Source: an uncultured Clostridia bacterium
Lineage (GTDB): Bacteria > Bacillota > Clostridia > Christensenellales > UBA1242
Assembly: GCA_934747775.1 (NCBI GenBank)
Contig: CAKVHA010000009.1
Coordinates: 1-56,495, forward strand
Reading direction: 5' to 3'
DNA length: 56,495 nucleotides
Shown here: piece by piece, positions 26,058 to 34,581 of the stretch
How positions within the stretch are numbered: the first letter of the stretch is position 1
How the letters are laid out: every line of letters begins with the position of its first letter
Translations under genes and position numbers: made by a program
The notes under the pieces: generated by a model
Seen by the model: the letters and a program-made list of their open reading frames with translations, nothing else
The model's database searches: none
Told to the model about the DNA's origin: nothing

Positions 26058-27074
26058 ATGAAAAAATTTGTGTTATTTTTTATTTGTTTATTTTTGCTTG
26101 TGGGTTGCGGAAAATCTACTGAAACAATGTCGCAAAGCGGCGAGTTAAAAGAAGTTAAAATTGTAAGTAGGGCGTATGGTGATGTGGTGGAAATGGCGCA
26201 AAATGTTACGCCCGCTGTGGTGGGTGTGGCAAGTGTTAGCGGTACAGAGCAAAGTGTGGGCAGCGGCGTGTGTGTAAGCAGCGGCGGATATGTTTTAACA
26301 AACAGTCACGTTATTACAAATGCAAACAATATTACGCTATACTTATCCAACGGAAATACTGGTTCGGCAAGCCTTGTTTGGCGTGATGAAAGTCAAGATG
26401 TTGCCATATTAAAATCAGCAGTATCACTTCCATATTTGCCACTTAGTGCCGACGACAACATTAGTGTTGGGCAAGACGTGGTTGCGATAGGAACTCCGCT
26501 TAGTTTGCTACTAAAACACTCGTTTACAAAAGGAATTGTAAGTGCCTTAAACCGCACACTAAAAGTAAACGGATCTAATGGCGAATGTTATATGCAAAAC
26601 CTTATTCAGCACGATGCCAGCCTAAACCCTGGCAACAGCGGCGGGCCACTAATTAACCTTAACGGCGAAGTTGTGGGAATAAACACCCTTAAAATATCGG
26701 GCGGAGAAGGAATTGGGTTTGCCATTCCAGTAAAAAGTATTTCCACACTTTTAAACAAGGTTGTGGGCAGTAGTACAAACATTTCAACCCCTTATCTTGG
26801 TGCATATGGCTATGATGCGGAAATTGCGGAATTTAAAAATTTGAGCGCAACAAAACAAGGATTTTTTATAGAAAACCTTGCGGAAAATAGTCCGCTAAAA
26901 AGCGCTGGGCTAATTAATGGCGATGTTATAGTAGGTATAAATGATAGGGATATTCTAAACGCCCTAGACCTTAGAAACGAGCTATATAAATACAACGAAG
27001 GCGACGAAATTAAGGTTAAGTTTGTAGGTCAAAATGGCGAAGGGCAAGTTAGTGTTGTGTTAAAAAAGAAATAA
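26058..27074 (+). CDS. HtrA/DegP-like serine protease, lipoprotein
   Basis: Membrane-associated quality-control protease of 338 aa. The start is ATG 26058 (AAAAGGA seven bases upstream); an earlier in-frame Met at 26019 would spoil the signal peptide. The signal ends in LVGC, Cys17 as lipid anchor, where Bacillus HtrA proteins normally use a transmembrane helix. The catalytic triad is visible: His in TNSHVIT, Asp in SQDVAIL, Ser in GNSGGPL. A PDZ domain (about 245-335) includes ENSPLKSAGLINGDVIVGIN. Second gene after walJ, probably co-transcribed. Expected to degrade misfolded exported proteins. Confidence 0.93.
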   Translation: MKKFVLFFICLFLLVGCGKSTETMSQSGELKEVKIVSRAYGDVVEMAQNVTPAVVGVASVSGTEQSVGSGVCVSSGGYVLTNSHVITNANNITLYLSNGNTGSASLVWRDESQDVAILKSAVSLPYLPLSADDNISVGQDVVAIGTPLSLLLKHSFTKGIVSALNRTLKVNGSNGECYMQNLIQHDASLNPGNSGGPLINLNGEVVGINTLKISGGEGIGFAIPVKSISTLLNKVVGSSTNISTPYLGAYGYDAEIAEFKNLSATKQGFFIENLAENSPLKSAGLINGDVIVGINDRDILNALDLRNELYKYNEGDEIKVKFVGQNGEGQVSVVLKKK

Positions 27075-27086
27075 TTAATATTTTAT

Positions 27087-27122
27087 AAGGCGTTGTTAAT
27101 TAAATTTAATGACGCTTTTTAA
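27087..27122 (+). terminator. Weak terminator after htrA-like gene
   Basis: A short GC stem (GCGT with ACGC plus A-T and G-U pairs) around a loop of about 18 bases, followed by TTTTT. Weaker than the other hairpins in the window. Confidence 0.45.
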
Positions 27123-27164
27123 AGTTTTAACATATTTTTATTGTTGTAATTTTTGTATTCTAAC

Positions 27165-27193
27165 TTGCATATTTAATATTTATAATATATAAT
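27165..27193 (+). promoter_or_regulatory. Promoter of the CPBP-tadA operon, start codon at transcription start
   Basis: TTGCAT (27165-27170), 17-base spacer, TATAAT (27188-27193). The predicted +1 is 27200, the A of the ATG. A second TATAAT at 27181-27186 would give a leader of only about 7 bases. Neither leaves room for a ribosome binding site. Confidence 0.7.
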
Positions 27194-27199
27194 AATATT

Positions 27200-28219
27200 A
27201 TGGAAAATTTTAATAACAACATTAACAACAATTCAAAACGAAACAACTATAAGGTTTTAGACGGACTTAGAATTTTTTTCTATGTAATAATTATAAACAT
27301 ATTGGCAAGTATAGCGTACACGCTAATTGTTTTGTTGCTTAGTCTTTTTTATAAGGGTGGTTATAAGGAATTTGCCAGCACTCCGTTTGCAATGTATCTT
27401 GGCGTAATTATTATTCCAATTACATTTTTTGCGTTGTTTTTTATATTTAACAAAATAAACAAAATTAATGTTAAAAACGCATTTGCGCCAACCAAGCGTT
27501 TTAATGCGTGGTCAATAGCAATTGTGTTTGGCTTATGTGTTGCAATTGCTGGGTTTATGCCGCTAATTAATATGCTTTTGTCCGCATTAAATGTGGGCGA
27601 TTCGGCGGTTTTTCCTATGAATAATTGGTTTACAATCATATTAGGTCTAATTGGTTATGCGTTATTGCCAGCGGTGGCAGAAGAGCTTTTGTTTAGAGGT
27701 ATTATGCTAAAAGGCTTTTCGCGTCGTGGCACTGCAATTACTGCTGTTACTATCACATCGCTTATGTTCTGTCTTATGCACGGCGGAATTCAACAAACCT
27801 TTTATCAAGTGATTTTGGGTTTTGTTTTGGGCTTTGTTGCGTACTACACTGGGAATATTTTGTTTTCTGTGATTTTACACTTTTTAAACAATGTAATGGT
27901 TGTTGTGTTTGAACTTGCTGGTTGTTACAATAGTTTCTTGGGTGGATTTAAACCAACTTTTGGCGGATATATGGCTGCCATTGGCATTGCTGTTGCGGCT
28001 GCTGGGCTAATTGTTTTGCTAATTTGGGCGTTAAAGAAAATAAACAACTCTGGCGAATTACAAGACATTAGTTTTGAAGGCGACACCATTATAATAGAAG
28101 AAAACACTAAGAAAATGTCGATTAGCGACTTTGTGATGTCGTTTGATTTTAATGAAAAATTTTACTTTTATTCGGGCGTTATTGTTGCGCTAATTATTTG
28201 GCTGTCAAATTCTATTTAA
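27200..28219 (+). CDS. CPBP-family intramembrane metalloprotease (first copy)
   Basis: Polytopic membrane protein of 339 aa with about eight hydrophobic helices and an Asn-rich cytosolic N-terminus. The CPBP (CAAX protease/bacteriocin-processing) motifs are present: EELLFRG with the Glu pair at residues 161-162, FxxMHG (CLMHGG) and HFLNN near the C-terminus. The family includes self-immunity proteins and prenyl-protein proteases; the substrate here is unknown. There is no Shine-Dalgarno sequence before the ATG. The paralogous gene follows after 10 bases. Confidence 0.9.
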   Translation: MENFNNNINNNSKRNNYKVLDGLRIFFYVIIINILASIAYTLIVLLLSLFYKGGYKEFASTPFAMYLGVIIIPITFFALFFIFNKINKINVKNAFAPTKRFNAWSIAIVFGLCVAIAGFMPLINMLLSALNVGDSAVFPMNNWFTIILGLIGYALLPAVAEELLFRGIMLKGFSRRGTAITAVTITSLMFCLMHGGIQQTFYQVILGFVLGFVAYYTGNILFSVILHFLNNVMVVVFELAGCYNSFLGGFKPTFGGYMAAIGIAVAAAGLIVLLIWALKKINNSGELQDISFEGDTIIIEENTKKMSISDFVMSFDFNEKFYFYSGVIVALIIWLSNSI

Positions 28220-28229
28220 AAGGAGCGCT

Positions 28230-29366
28230 ATGTTAGAAATAGAACAACAAAAAAAGAAATCGGTTTTTAAAACATATTTAATATACTTTATTGTAATGGT
28301 GTTGTTTTGCGGAATTAGAATTGCTGTTTCGCTAGGCCTTTTTAGTGGTCTAAACGACACTTTAAGCGATGTTTTGTTTACTGTAACCATTCAAGTAGTT
28401 GTTTTGTTTATAATTCCATTTTGCTTATATATGGCGCTAATTGGCGTAAAACCAAAAGCGGTTTTTAAAACTTGCAACTACGAACGCACAACTTTTTCGG
28501 TGGTTATGGTGGGCTTTGGGCTTGGTATAATTGCTTTTGTTTTAAATATTATTGTTTCTAGCATCTTTAACGGAATGATTAGCTTTACTGGTTATCAAAC
28601 TCCGCTTACTTTTGCTAGTGGGGCAGAACCAAATTACAGTACGGCAAACTTCTTTTTGCAGGTATTTTTGGTTGCTATTTTGCCAGCGCTTTGCGAAGAG
28701 TTTTTGCACCGCGGCTTGCTGCTACAAGGCACAAAACACATTGGCTTTACTAAGGCCATTATTATATCCAGCGTTTGTTTTGGGCTTATTCACTTTAACA
28801 TTAACCAAGTGGGTTATGCCATTGTGCTGGGCTTTGTAATGGGCTACGCTGCTGTTATTGCTAAAAACATTTGGGTGGCTGTAATTATCCACTTTACAAA
28901 CAACTTTATTGCAACATATTTAGAGTTTGCCGAAGCTCGCGGCTGGCTTTTTGGAAACTATAAAACGATATTCGAAAAAATGCAAAACCTTAACTTTATT
29001 TTGCTTTGCGTAATTTGTTTTGCTGTACTTTGCGTTGTGTCGCTATTGCTATACTATTTTATGGTGCTATTGTTTAAACAGTCAATTTTAAAAAAGATAA
29101 ACAAGGCTATTGCAAAGGTTTACAAAGTGGGTGGTTCGTCTGATGAACCAATTATGTTGGAACAAGGTCAAGTGTTACAAGAAGTGCTAGAAAACAACAC
29201 AATGATAAACCTTAATTACGAAGAAATGAAAAGCCCGCTAGATGTTATTATGCCAAAACAAAAAGCGGTGTATAGACCGTCGTTTAAGGATAATATATTT
29301 TTAATTTGCTCGCTATTTTTAGGAATTTTAATTACTTTATTTACTTATGCTTGGGGTTTTATTTAA
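28230..29366 (+). CDS. CPBP-family intramembrane metalloprotease (second copy)
   Basis: Polytopic membrane protein of 378 aa, paralogue of the preceding gene. Catalytic motifs are EEFLHRG (Glu pair at residues 156-157), CFGLIHFN and HFTNN, so both copies look active. A cytosolic stretch of about 80 residues (about 285-365) precedes a last hydrophobic helix, and is absent from the first copy. AAAGGAG precedes the ATG, unlike the first copy. The stop overlaps the tadA start (TAATG). Tandem duplicates often form heteromers or have split substrates; that is inference. Confidence 0.9.
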   Translation: MLEIEQQKKKSVFKTYLIYFIVMVLFCGIRIAVSLGLFSGLNDTLSDVLFTVTIQVVVLFIIPFCLYMALIGVKPKAVFKTCNYERTTFSVVMVGFGLGIIAFVLNIIVSSIFNGMISFTGYQTPLTFASGAEPNYSTANFFLQVFLVAILPALCEEFLHRGLLLQGTKHIGFTKAIIISSVCFGLIHFNINQVGYAIVLGFVMGYAAVIAKNIWVAVIIHFTNNFIATYLEFAEARGWLFGNYKTIFEKMQNLNFILLCVICFAVLCVVSLLLYYFMVLLFKQSILKKINKAIAKVYKVGGSSDEPIMLEQGQVLQEVLENNTMINLNYEEMKSPLDVIMPKQKAVYRPSFKDNIFLICSLFLGILITLFTYAWGFI

Positions 29367-29821
29367 TGCAAGAAAAATTTATGAAATTGGCACTAAATGA
29401 AGCTAAAAAGGCGTATAAAAATGGCGACGTTCCTGTAGGGGTAGTTATTACAAAAGGCAACCAAGTGTTATCTAAGGCATACAACAAGAAGGCAAAACTT
29501 AACAACCCTATAAAGCATGCTGAAATTATTGCAATAGAAAAAGCGTGCCACAAAATTAATGATTTTAGATTAGAAGATTGCGACATTTACATTACGCTAG
29601 AACCTTGCCTAATGTGCTATGGTGCAATACTAAGCGCAAGGCTAAAAAATGTGTATTTTGGCGCTTACGATAAAAAGTTTTCAATAAAAGATGTTGGTGA
29701 ACACGTTAAGTTTAATCACACTTGCAATATGGTAGGTGGGGTTTTGGAAAACGAGTGTTCGGCATTATTATCTAGTTTTTTTGCCGAACTAAGGAGTGAA
29801 AAATGCAAACTCAAACACTAA
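29366..29821 (+). CDS. tadA: tRNA-specific adenosine deaminase TadA
   Basis: Zinc deaminase converting A34 to inosine in tRNA-Arg(ACG). It has 151 aa from ATG 29366; a longer frame upstream lies inside the CPBP gene. The zinc motifs HAE (His51, Glu53) and PCLMC (Cys81, Cys84) are intact, with the VPVGVVI strand ahead. It overlaps the CPBP gene by one base and the GlmU-like gene by 19 bases. Confidence 0.95.
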   Translation: MQEKFMKLALNEAKKAYKNGDVPVGVVITKGNQVLSKAYNKKAKLNNPIKHAEIIAIEKACHKINDFRLEDCDIYITLEPCLMCYGAILSARLKNVYFGAYDKKFSIKDVGEHVKFNHTCNMVGGVLENECSALLSSFFAELRSEKCKLKH

Positions 29822-30624
29822 AATTAGAAACAATAAAAGACACCGATAATTCGGTTATGATATTTATATTGGAGCCACCTAAAGCTGGTACAAAGGTGTT
29901 AGGCAGAACCTTTTCGCAGTGGGTTAGTACTGCTTGCGGTGAATATAGCAATGCATCAATTGTTTGCGAAAAATTTAGTTTGGACTTTTTAAAGCAATAT
30001 CTTACAAACAGCAAATACACAATTGTGCTACTAAACAGCCTTATTTTGCTTACACCTAATGCGGTTAAAAATTTAGTGGACTACATAACCGTAAAAGGCG
30101 TTAAGGCGTGCAAGTTTTCTGGCGGTTACGCATTTGAAACGCAGTATTTAAAAACAGCAAAAGATGTGTTTTATGATAGTGTGTATTATAATGACCAACA
30201 GGACTTTTATATTGTTGAAGACCGCAAACAGCTAAAGTTTGCTACCGAAATTTTACAAGAAAGAATTTACGCGGAACACATTATTAACGGTGTTGAAATT
30301 CAAAATGCTTATATTGAAGCTGATGTAAAAATTGGGAAAGGTACAATTATTTTTGGTGGAAACATTATAAAAGGAAACACCGTTATTGGAAATAATTGTG
30401 TAATAAAAGAGAAAAATATAATAGAAAACAGCACCCTTGGAAATGAGTGTTGTGTTAGCGGAAGCACTATTTTAAACTCCGCATTAGAAGATGGCGTTTT
30501 TGTAAAACCATATTGCTATGTTGAAAAAAGCTTATTAAGAAAGAACACACTTGTAGACAGTAATATGCGACTTATTGACAAAAAGACACGCGCAAATGCC
30601 AAAATCAAACAAAAGGAAGAATAA
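29803..30624 (+). CDS. Degenerate GlmU-like protein (hexapeptide-repeat)
   Basis: 273 aa, about 60% of the length of GlmU, and at the locus (before pth-mfd) where Firmicutes carry glmU. The N-terminal 150 residues follow the GlmU nucleotidyltransferase outline (IVLLNSLILLTPNAVKNLVDY; EDRKQLKFATEILQERIYAEHIINGV resembles the GlmU linker) but lack the GxGTRM nucleotide loop. A left-handed beta-helix of about six coils follows (VKIGKGTIIFGGNIIKGNTVIGNNC). The acetyltransferase active-site region is missing. So both GlmU activities seem lost. It may be a scaffold, a regulator or a decaying paralogue; a true GlmU must be elsewhere. The coding frame is clean, so it is not an obvious pseudogene. Confidence 0.75.
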   Translation: MQTQTLKLETIKDTDNSVMIFILEPPKAGTKVLGRTFSQWVSTACGEYSNASIVCEKFSLDFLKQYLTNSKYTIVLLNSLILLTPNAVKNLVDYITVKGVKACKFSGGYAFETQYLKTAKDVFYDSVYYNDQQDFYIVEDRKQLKFATEILQERIYAEHIINGVEIQNAYIEADVKIGKGTIIFGGNIIKGNTVIGNNCVIKEKNIIENSTLGNECCVSGSTILNSALEDGVFVKPYCYVEKSLLRKNTLVDSNMRLIDKKTRANAKIKQKEE

Positions 30625-30625
30625 T

Positions 30626-31186
30626 ATGATTGCAATAATTGGGCTAGGAAATCCCAATAAACAATACGAGAAAACATATCACAATGTGGGCTTTATAACC
30701 ATAGATAACTTTGCAAAAAGTGTGGGGCTAGAGTTTAGTAAGAAAAAATACAAGGGTGTTGTTGCCGAAGGTATTGTGGACGGCGAAAAAGTTGTTTTAT
30801 TAAAACCGCACACATATATGAATCTTAGCGGACAAGCTGTGGTTGAACTTAAAAATATGTTAAAGCTAGACCTTAGTCAAATACTTGTGGTGTACGATGA
30901 TTTTGATATTCCGCTAGGCAGTTTGCGTTTTAGAAAAAACGGTAGCGCAGGCACTCATAACGGAATGCGAAACATAACCGAACTACTAGGCGACACACAC
31001 TTTGCCAGACTTCGTGTTGGCATTGGGCAAAACACAAAAACGCCAATTATCGATTATGTTTTAAGTCGTATTAACGATGAGAGTATGGAAAAACTAGAAT
31101 TAGCCTTGCCAAAAGCAAACAAGGCAATACACGAGTTTATAAAAACAAAAGGACAAATTGAAAATATAGATTTTAACACATTATGA
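30626..31186 (+). CDS. pth: Peptidyl-tRNA hydrolase
   Basis: Recycles peptidyl-tRNA dropped by stalled ribosomes. It has 186 aa. ATG 30626 is chosen because AAAAGGAAGA lies just upstream; a frame opening at 30575 overlaps the previous gene. Catalytic His19 (YHNVGF), Asn in KPHTYMNLSG, Asp in VVYDDFD and GTHNGMRN are intact. It overlaps mfd by four bases (ATGA). Confidence 0.96.
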   Translation: MIAIIGLGNPNKQYEKTYHNVGFITIDNFAKSVGLEFSKKKYKGVVAEGIVDGEKVVLLKPHTYMNLSGQAVVELKNMLKLDLSQILVVYDDFDIPLGSLRFRKNGSAGTHNGMRNITELLGDTHFARLRVGIGQNTKTPIIDYVLSRINDESMEKLELALPKANKAIHEFIKTKGQIENIDFNTL

Positions 31187-34100
31187 TAGAGTTTTTGAAT
31201 AATAGTAGCATTTATGCTACGCTTGTAAACTCAATAAATCAAAACGAAAAACTAACAGTTTTTGGTTGCGACCTAGATGCAAAACTTACCATTTTAAACG
31301 AAACGGGTAAGTTTCTTTTGCTTGTGACCGATGACATTAAAGATAGCGTTTCCATTAAAGAAAAACTTAGTGAATGTGGTTTGCGAGTAGAAGTGTTAAA
31401 CGAAAAACTTAATTACAATATGTCACCTTTTGATAATGATTACAACGAAAAAGTGCTAAATGTTTTATATACAGTTTTGGCTGGCACAATAGATGTTTTG
31501 GTTGTAAATTCTATGTTTTTAGCTTACAAATTGCCTAATGTGGAATGGCTAAAAAACAAGATGATTAACCTAAGTAAAGGTGTAGTACTTAATAGAGATG
31601 AGTTTTTGTCCAAGTTAATCAAAGCGGGTTTTACGCGCACAGATTACGTTGAAAACGAAGGGCAATTTAATGTTAAGGGTGACATTGTAGAAGTGCTTGC
31701 CGATAGACCATATAGAGTGTACTTTGATTACGACACTGTAGATAAAATTAAACTATACAACATTGAAACATTGTTAAACGAACACGATGTTGACGAATTA
31801 AATATTGGAAATTGTTGTTGGATAGGGGATACGCAGAAAGTGTTGGATAAGGTGGATAGCGAAACAAAAGCCGAACTGATACAATATGAAAACAAACTAA
31901 ACAATATGCTATGGTGCACTGGTTTTTGCGATTACATTAACGGAAATATTTTAGACTACTTGCCTAGTGATGCAGTTGTGGGTGTTATTGATACGAAACT
32001 AACCTTTAATGCATTAAACGAAAACATAAAAGAACACAATAAGTTTGTATCAACTTTAAAACATCTTAAAAATCAAGTCCTTAAAGAACAAGTTGATTTT
32101 AGAGATTTTGCGGTTGTTGGGTTTCAGTATATCACAAGCTCTAACAGAATTTTTAATAGCACAAAAGTGTTTAATTTAAAGTGTGTTCCTGTAAGCAACT
32201 ATAGGGGTTTAAACAAACTTTTAGTGTCCGATTTGCAGCAGTTTAGAAATAAAAACTACACTGTTTTGATGTATGTTAAAAATAAAGATGGACTAAATAA
32301 AATCACTAATTTATTAGATGCAAATCATTTAAGATACAACAATATTTCGTCTGTTGGATACACAGTTAAAGGCGAAATAAACTTACTTACAAAACGCTTT
32401 GGAATGAACATAAACCTAGAGCTAGAACAAGTTGTGGTTATTGGAAACACGAACTTGTTTGGGGTTCAAAAACAGCAAATAAAAGCAGCGCAAAAAAATG
32501 AAAATGATGACTTTTTGCCAAAAAGTGGTGACTATGTGGTACATAACACCTATGGAATTGGCAAATGCTTGGGTGTGGAGCGATTAAAACTATCAAACTC
32601 GGCACGCGATTATGTTATTGTTGAATACAAAAATGCAGACAAGCTTTATTTGCCGGTAGAAAATATGGATAGCCTTTCTAGGTTTGTGGGAGATAGTAAT
32701 CCGCAATTAAATAAGCTTGGCTCCAACGAGTTTTTAAAAACAAAAGAAAGGGTGCGAGCAAATGTTAAACAACTTGCTTTTGACCTTGTGTCGTTATATA
32801 AAGATCGCGAAAGTTTAAAGGGTTATGTTTATCCAAACGATGATGAAGTTATTAAGCAATTTGAGGATAGCTTTGGATACACTGAAACGCCAGACCAAGC
32901 ACAAGCGGTTTTGGATATAAAAACCGATATGATGAAAGGCAAAATTATGGATAGGCTTATTTGTGGTGATGTTGGCTTTGGAAAAACCGAAGTTGCTATC
33001 AGGGCTGCGTTCAAAACAATAATGAGCGGCAGACAAGTTGCCTTTTTGTGTCCAACCACAATTTTAAGTGAACAGCACTACAACACTTGTTTGTATCGAA
33101 TGAAAGACTTTGGGGTTAGCATTGCGGTGCTAAATAGATTTTGTAGTGAAAGCAAAGTTAAAAAGGTGATAGACGGATTAAAGAGTGGTGACATAGATAT
33201 AGTTGTGGGCACGCACAAGCTGCTTAACAAAAATGTTGTTTTTAAAAACCTAGGTCTTTTGATTTTGGACGAAGAGCAAAAGTTTGGTGTGGGCGATAAA
33301 GAAAAAATTAAACACATTAAAAAACAGGTTAATGTGCTTACTCTTTCCGCAACGCCAATTCCTAGAACGCTTAATATGGCACTTATGGGTGTAAGAGATA
33401 TTAGTGTAATTGACACTCCGCCTGTTTCGCGTATTCCTACAATTGTTAAGGTTCAGGAGTATTCGGACGATTTATTAAAAACCGCAATTGAAAACGAACT
33501 TAATCGTGACGGACAAGTGTTGATAGTTTACAACCGCGTTGAAAGCATTTTTGAATTTGCCACAAAAGTAAAAACAATGTTTCCTAATGTGGAAGTTGAT
33601 GTTACGCACGGACAAATGGAACAATCAAAACTTGAAGATGCAATTTTTAAGTTATATAACAATCAAACACAAATTTTAGTAAGCACAACACTTATTGAAA
33701 ATGGTGTTGATTTGCCTAATGCTAACACGCTTATTGTAATAAATGCCGATATGCTAGGGTTGTCGCAGTTGTATCAACTAAAAGGTCGTGTGGGGCGTAG
33801 TGACCGCGAAGCATATGCGTACTTTACTTTTAGCGGAAATAAAATATTAAATGAAACTGCGTACAAAAGGTTGGAAGCGTTGTCGGAATACACGGCAATG
33901 GGCAGCGGCTACAAAATTGCTCTAAGAGATTTGGAGATTAGGGGTGCGGGCAAAATATTTGGCGCAGAACAAAGCGGACACATAGAAAAAGTGGGTTATG
34001 CAATGTATTTAAAATTGTTGTCCGAAGCTGTTGGCGAATTAAAAGGCGACAAAATTGACCAAACCAGAGATGTTAAGATAGAAACCACATTAGACGCATT

Positions 34101-34500
34101 TTTGCCTTACGATTACATTGAGCGTCACGATTTAAGAATGAGCACCTACTTAAAAATTAGCAAAATATGTAGCGTGGAAGAGCTTAACAAATTAATTGGC
34201 GAACTAAATGAGATGTATGGCGATGTGCCAAGCGAAGTGCAAAATTTGTGCAAGATTGCCTATATTAAAAACCTTGCCAGCACGCGAAAGGTTAATCGTG
34301 TTGTGCTAAAAAGCATAGATAGTTATATTTCGTTCTACGATGATGTGGAACTAAGCAAAGTTTCGCTTGCACTACAAAGTTTTAGCAATAATTTGGTATT
34401 AGATGTGCTAAACAAACCAATAATTAAACTAAAAAATGTGGCAAGTTTGGCTGCGGCACTAAATCTTGTTATAAATTTTTTAGAAATATTGAGTAATTAG
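31183..34500 (+). CDS. mfd: Transcription-repair coupling factor Mfd
   Basis: Releases RNA polymerase stalled at DNA damage and recruits excision repair. It has 1105 aa, slightly short of the 1150-1180 common in the family. It has the N-terminal UvrB-homology part (to about residue 330), then the RNA-polymerase-interacting CarD-like domain (GDYVVHNTYGIGKCLGVE, about 450-500). The helicase motor follows: Walker A CGDVGFGKTE, LLILDEEQKFGV, LSATPIPRTL, and GRVGRSDREAYAY. A C-terminal TRCF domain closes it. The start overlaps the pth stop. Confidence 0.97.
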   Translation: MIEFLNNSSIYATLVNSINQNEKLTVFGCDLDAKLTILNETGKFLLLVTDDIKDSVSIKEKLSECGLRVEVLNEKLNYNMSPFDNDYNEKVLNVLYTVLAGTIDVLVVNSMFLAYKLPNVEWLKNKMINLSKGVVLNRDEFLSKLIKAGFTRTDYVENEGQFNVKGDIVEVLADRPYRVYFDYDTVDKIKLYNIETLLNEHDVDELNIGNCCWIGDTQKVLDKVDSETKAELIQYENKLNNMLWCTGFCDYINGNILDYLPSDAVVGVIDTKLTFNALNENIKEHNKFVSTLKHLKNQVLKEQVDFRDFAVVGFQYITSSNRIFNSTKVFNLKCVPVSNYRGLNKLLVSDLQQFRNKNYTVLMYVKNKDGLNKITNLLDANHLRYNNISSVGYTVKGEINLLTKRFGMNINLELEQVVVIGNTNLFGVQKQQIKAAQKNENDDFLPKSGDYVVHNTYGIGKCLGVERLKLSNSARDYVIVEYKNADKLYLPVENMDSLSRFVGDSNPQLNKLGSNEFLKTKERVRANVKQLAFDLVSLYKDRESLKGYVYPNDDEVIKQFEDSFGYTETPDQAQAVLDIKTDMMKGKIMDRLICGDVGFGKTEVAIRAAFKTIMSGRQVAFLCPTTILSEQHYNTCLYRMKDFGVSIAVLNRFCSESKVKKVIDGLKSGDIDIVVGTHKLLNKNVVFKNLGLLILDEEQKFGVGDKEKIKHIKKQVNVLTLSATPIPRTLNMALMGVRDISVIDTPPVSRIPTIVKVQEYSDDLLKTAIENELNRDGQVLIVYNRVESIFEFATKVKTMFPNVEVDVTHGQMEQSKLEDAIFKLYNNQTQILVSTTLIENGVDLPNANTLIVINADMLGLSQLYQLKGRVGRSDREAYAYFTFSGNKILNETAYKRLEALSEYTAMGSGYKIALRDLEIRGAGKIFGAEQSGHIEKVGYAMYLKLLSEAVGELKGDKIDQTRDVKIETTLDAFLPYDYIERHDLRMSTYLKISKICSVEELNKLIGELNEMYGDVPSEVQNLCKIAYIKNLASTRKVNRVVLKSIDSYISFYDDVELSKVSLALQSFSNNLVLDVLNKPIIKLKNVASLAAALNLVINFLEILSN

Positions 34501-34513
34501 TGTTGTTTATTTC

Positions 34514-34542
34514 TTGCTAAATTTTAATTATGATAGTATAAT
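34514..34542 (+). promoter_or_regulatory. Sigma-A promoter of the foldase lipoprotein gene
   Basis: TTGCTA (34514-34519), 17-base spacer, TATAAT (34537-34542). Confidence 0.65.
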
Positions 34543-34581
34543 ATGTAAGACTTTAATATTTTAATATGGGAGAATTTTACT

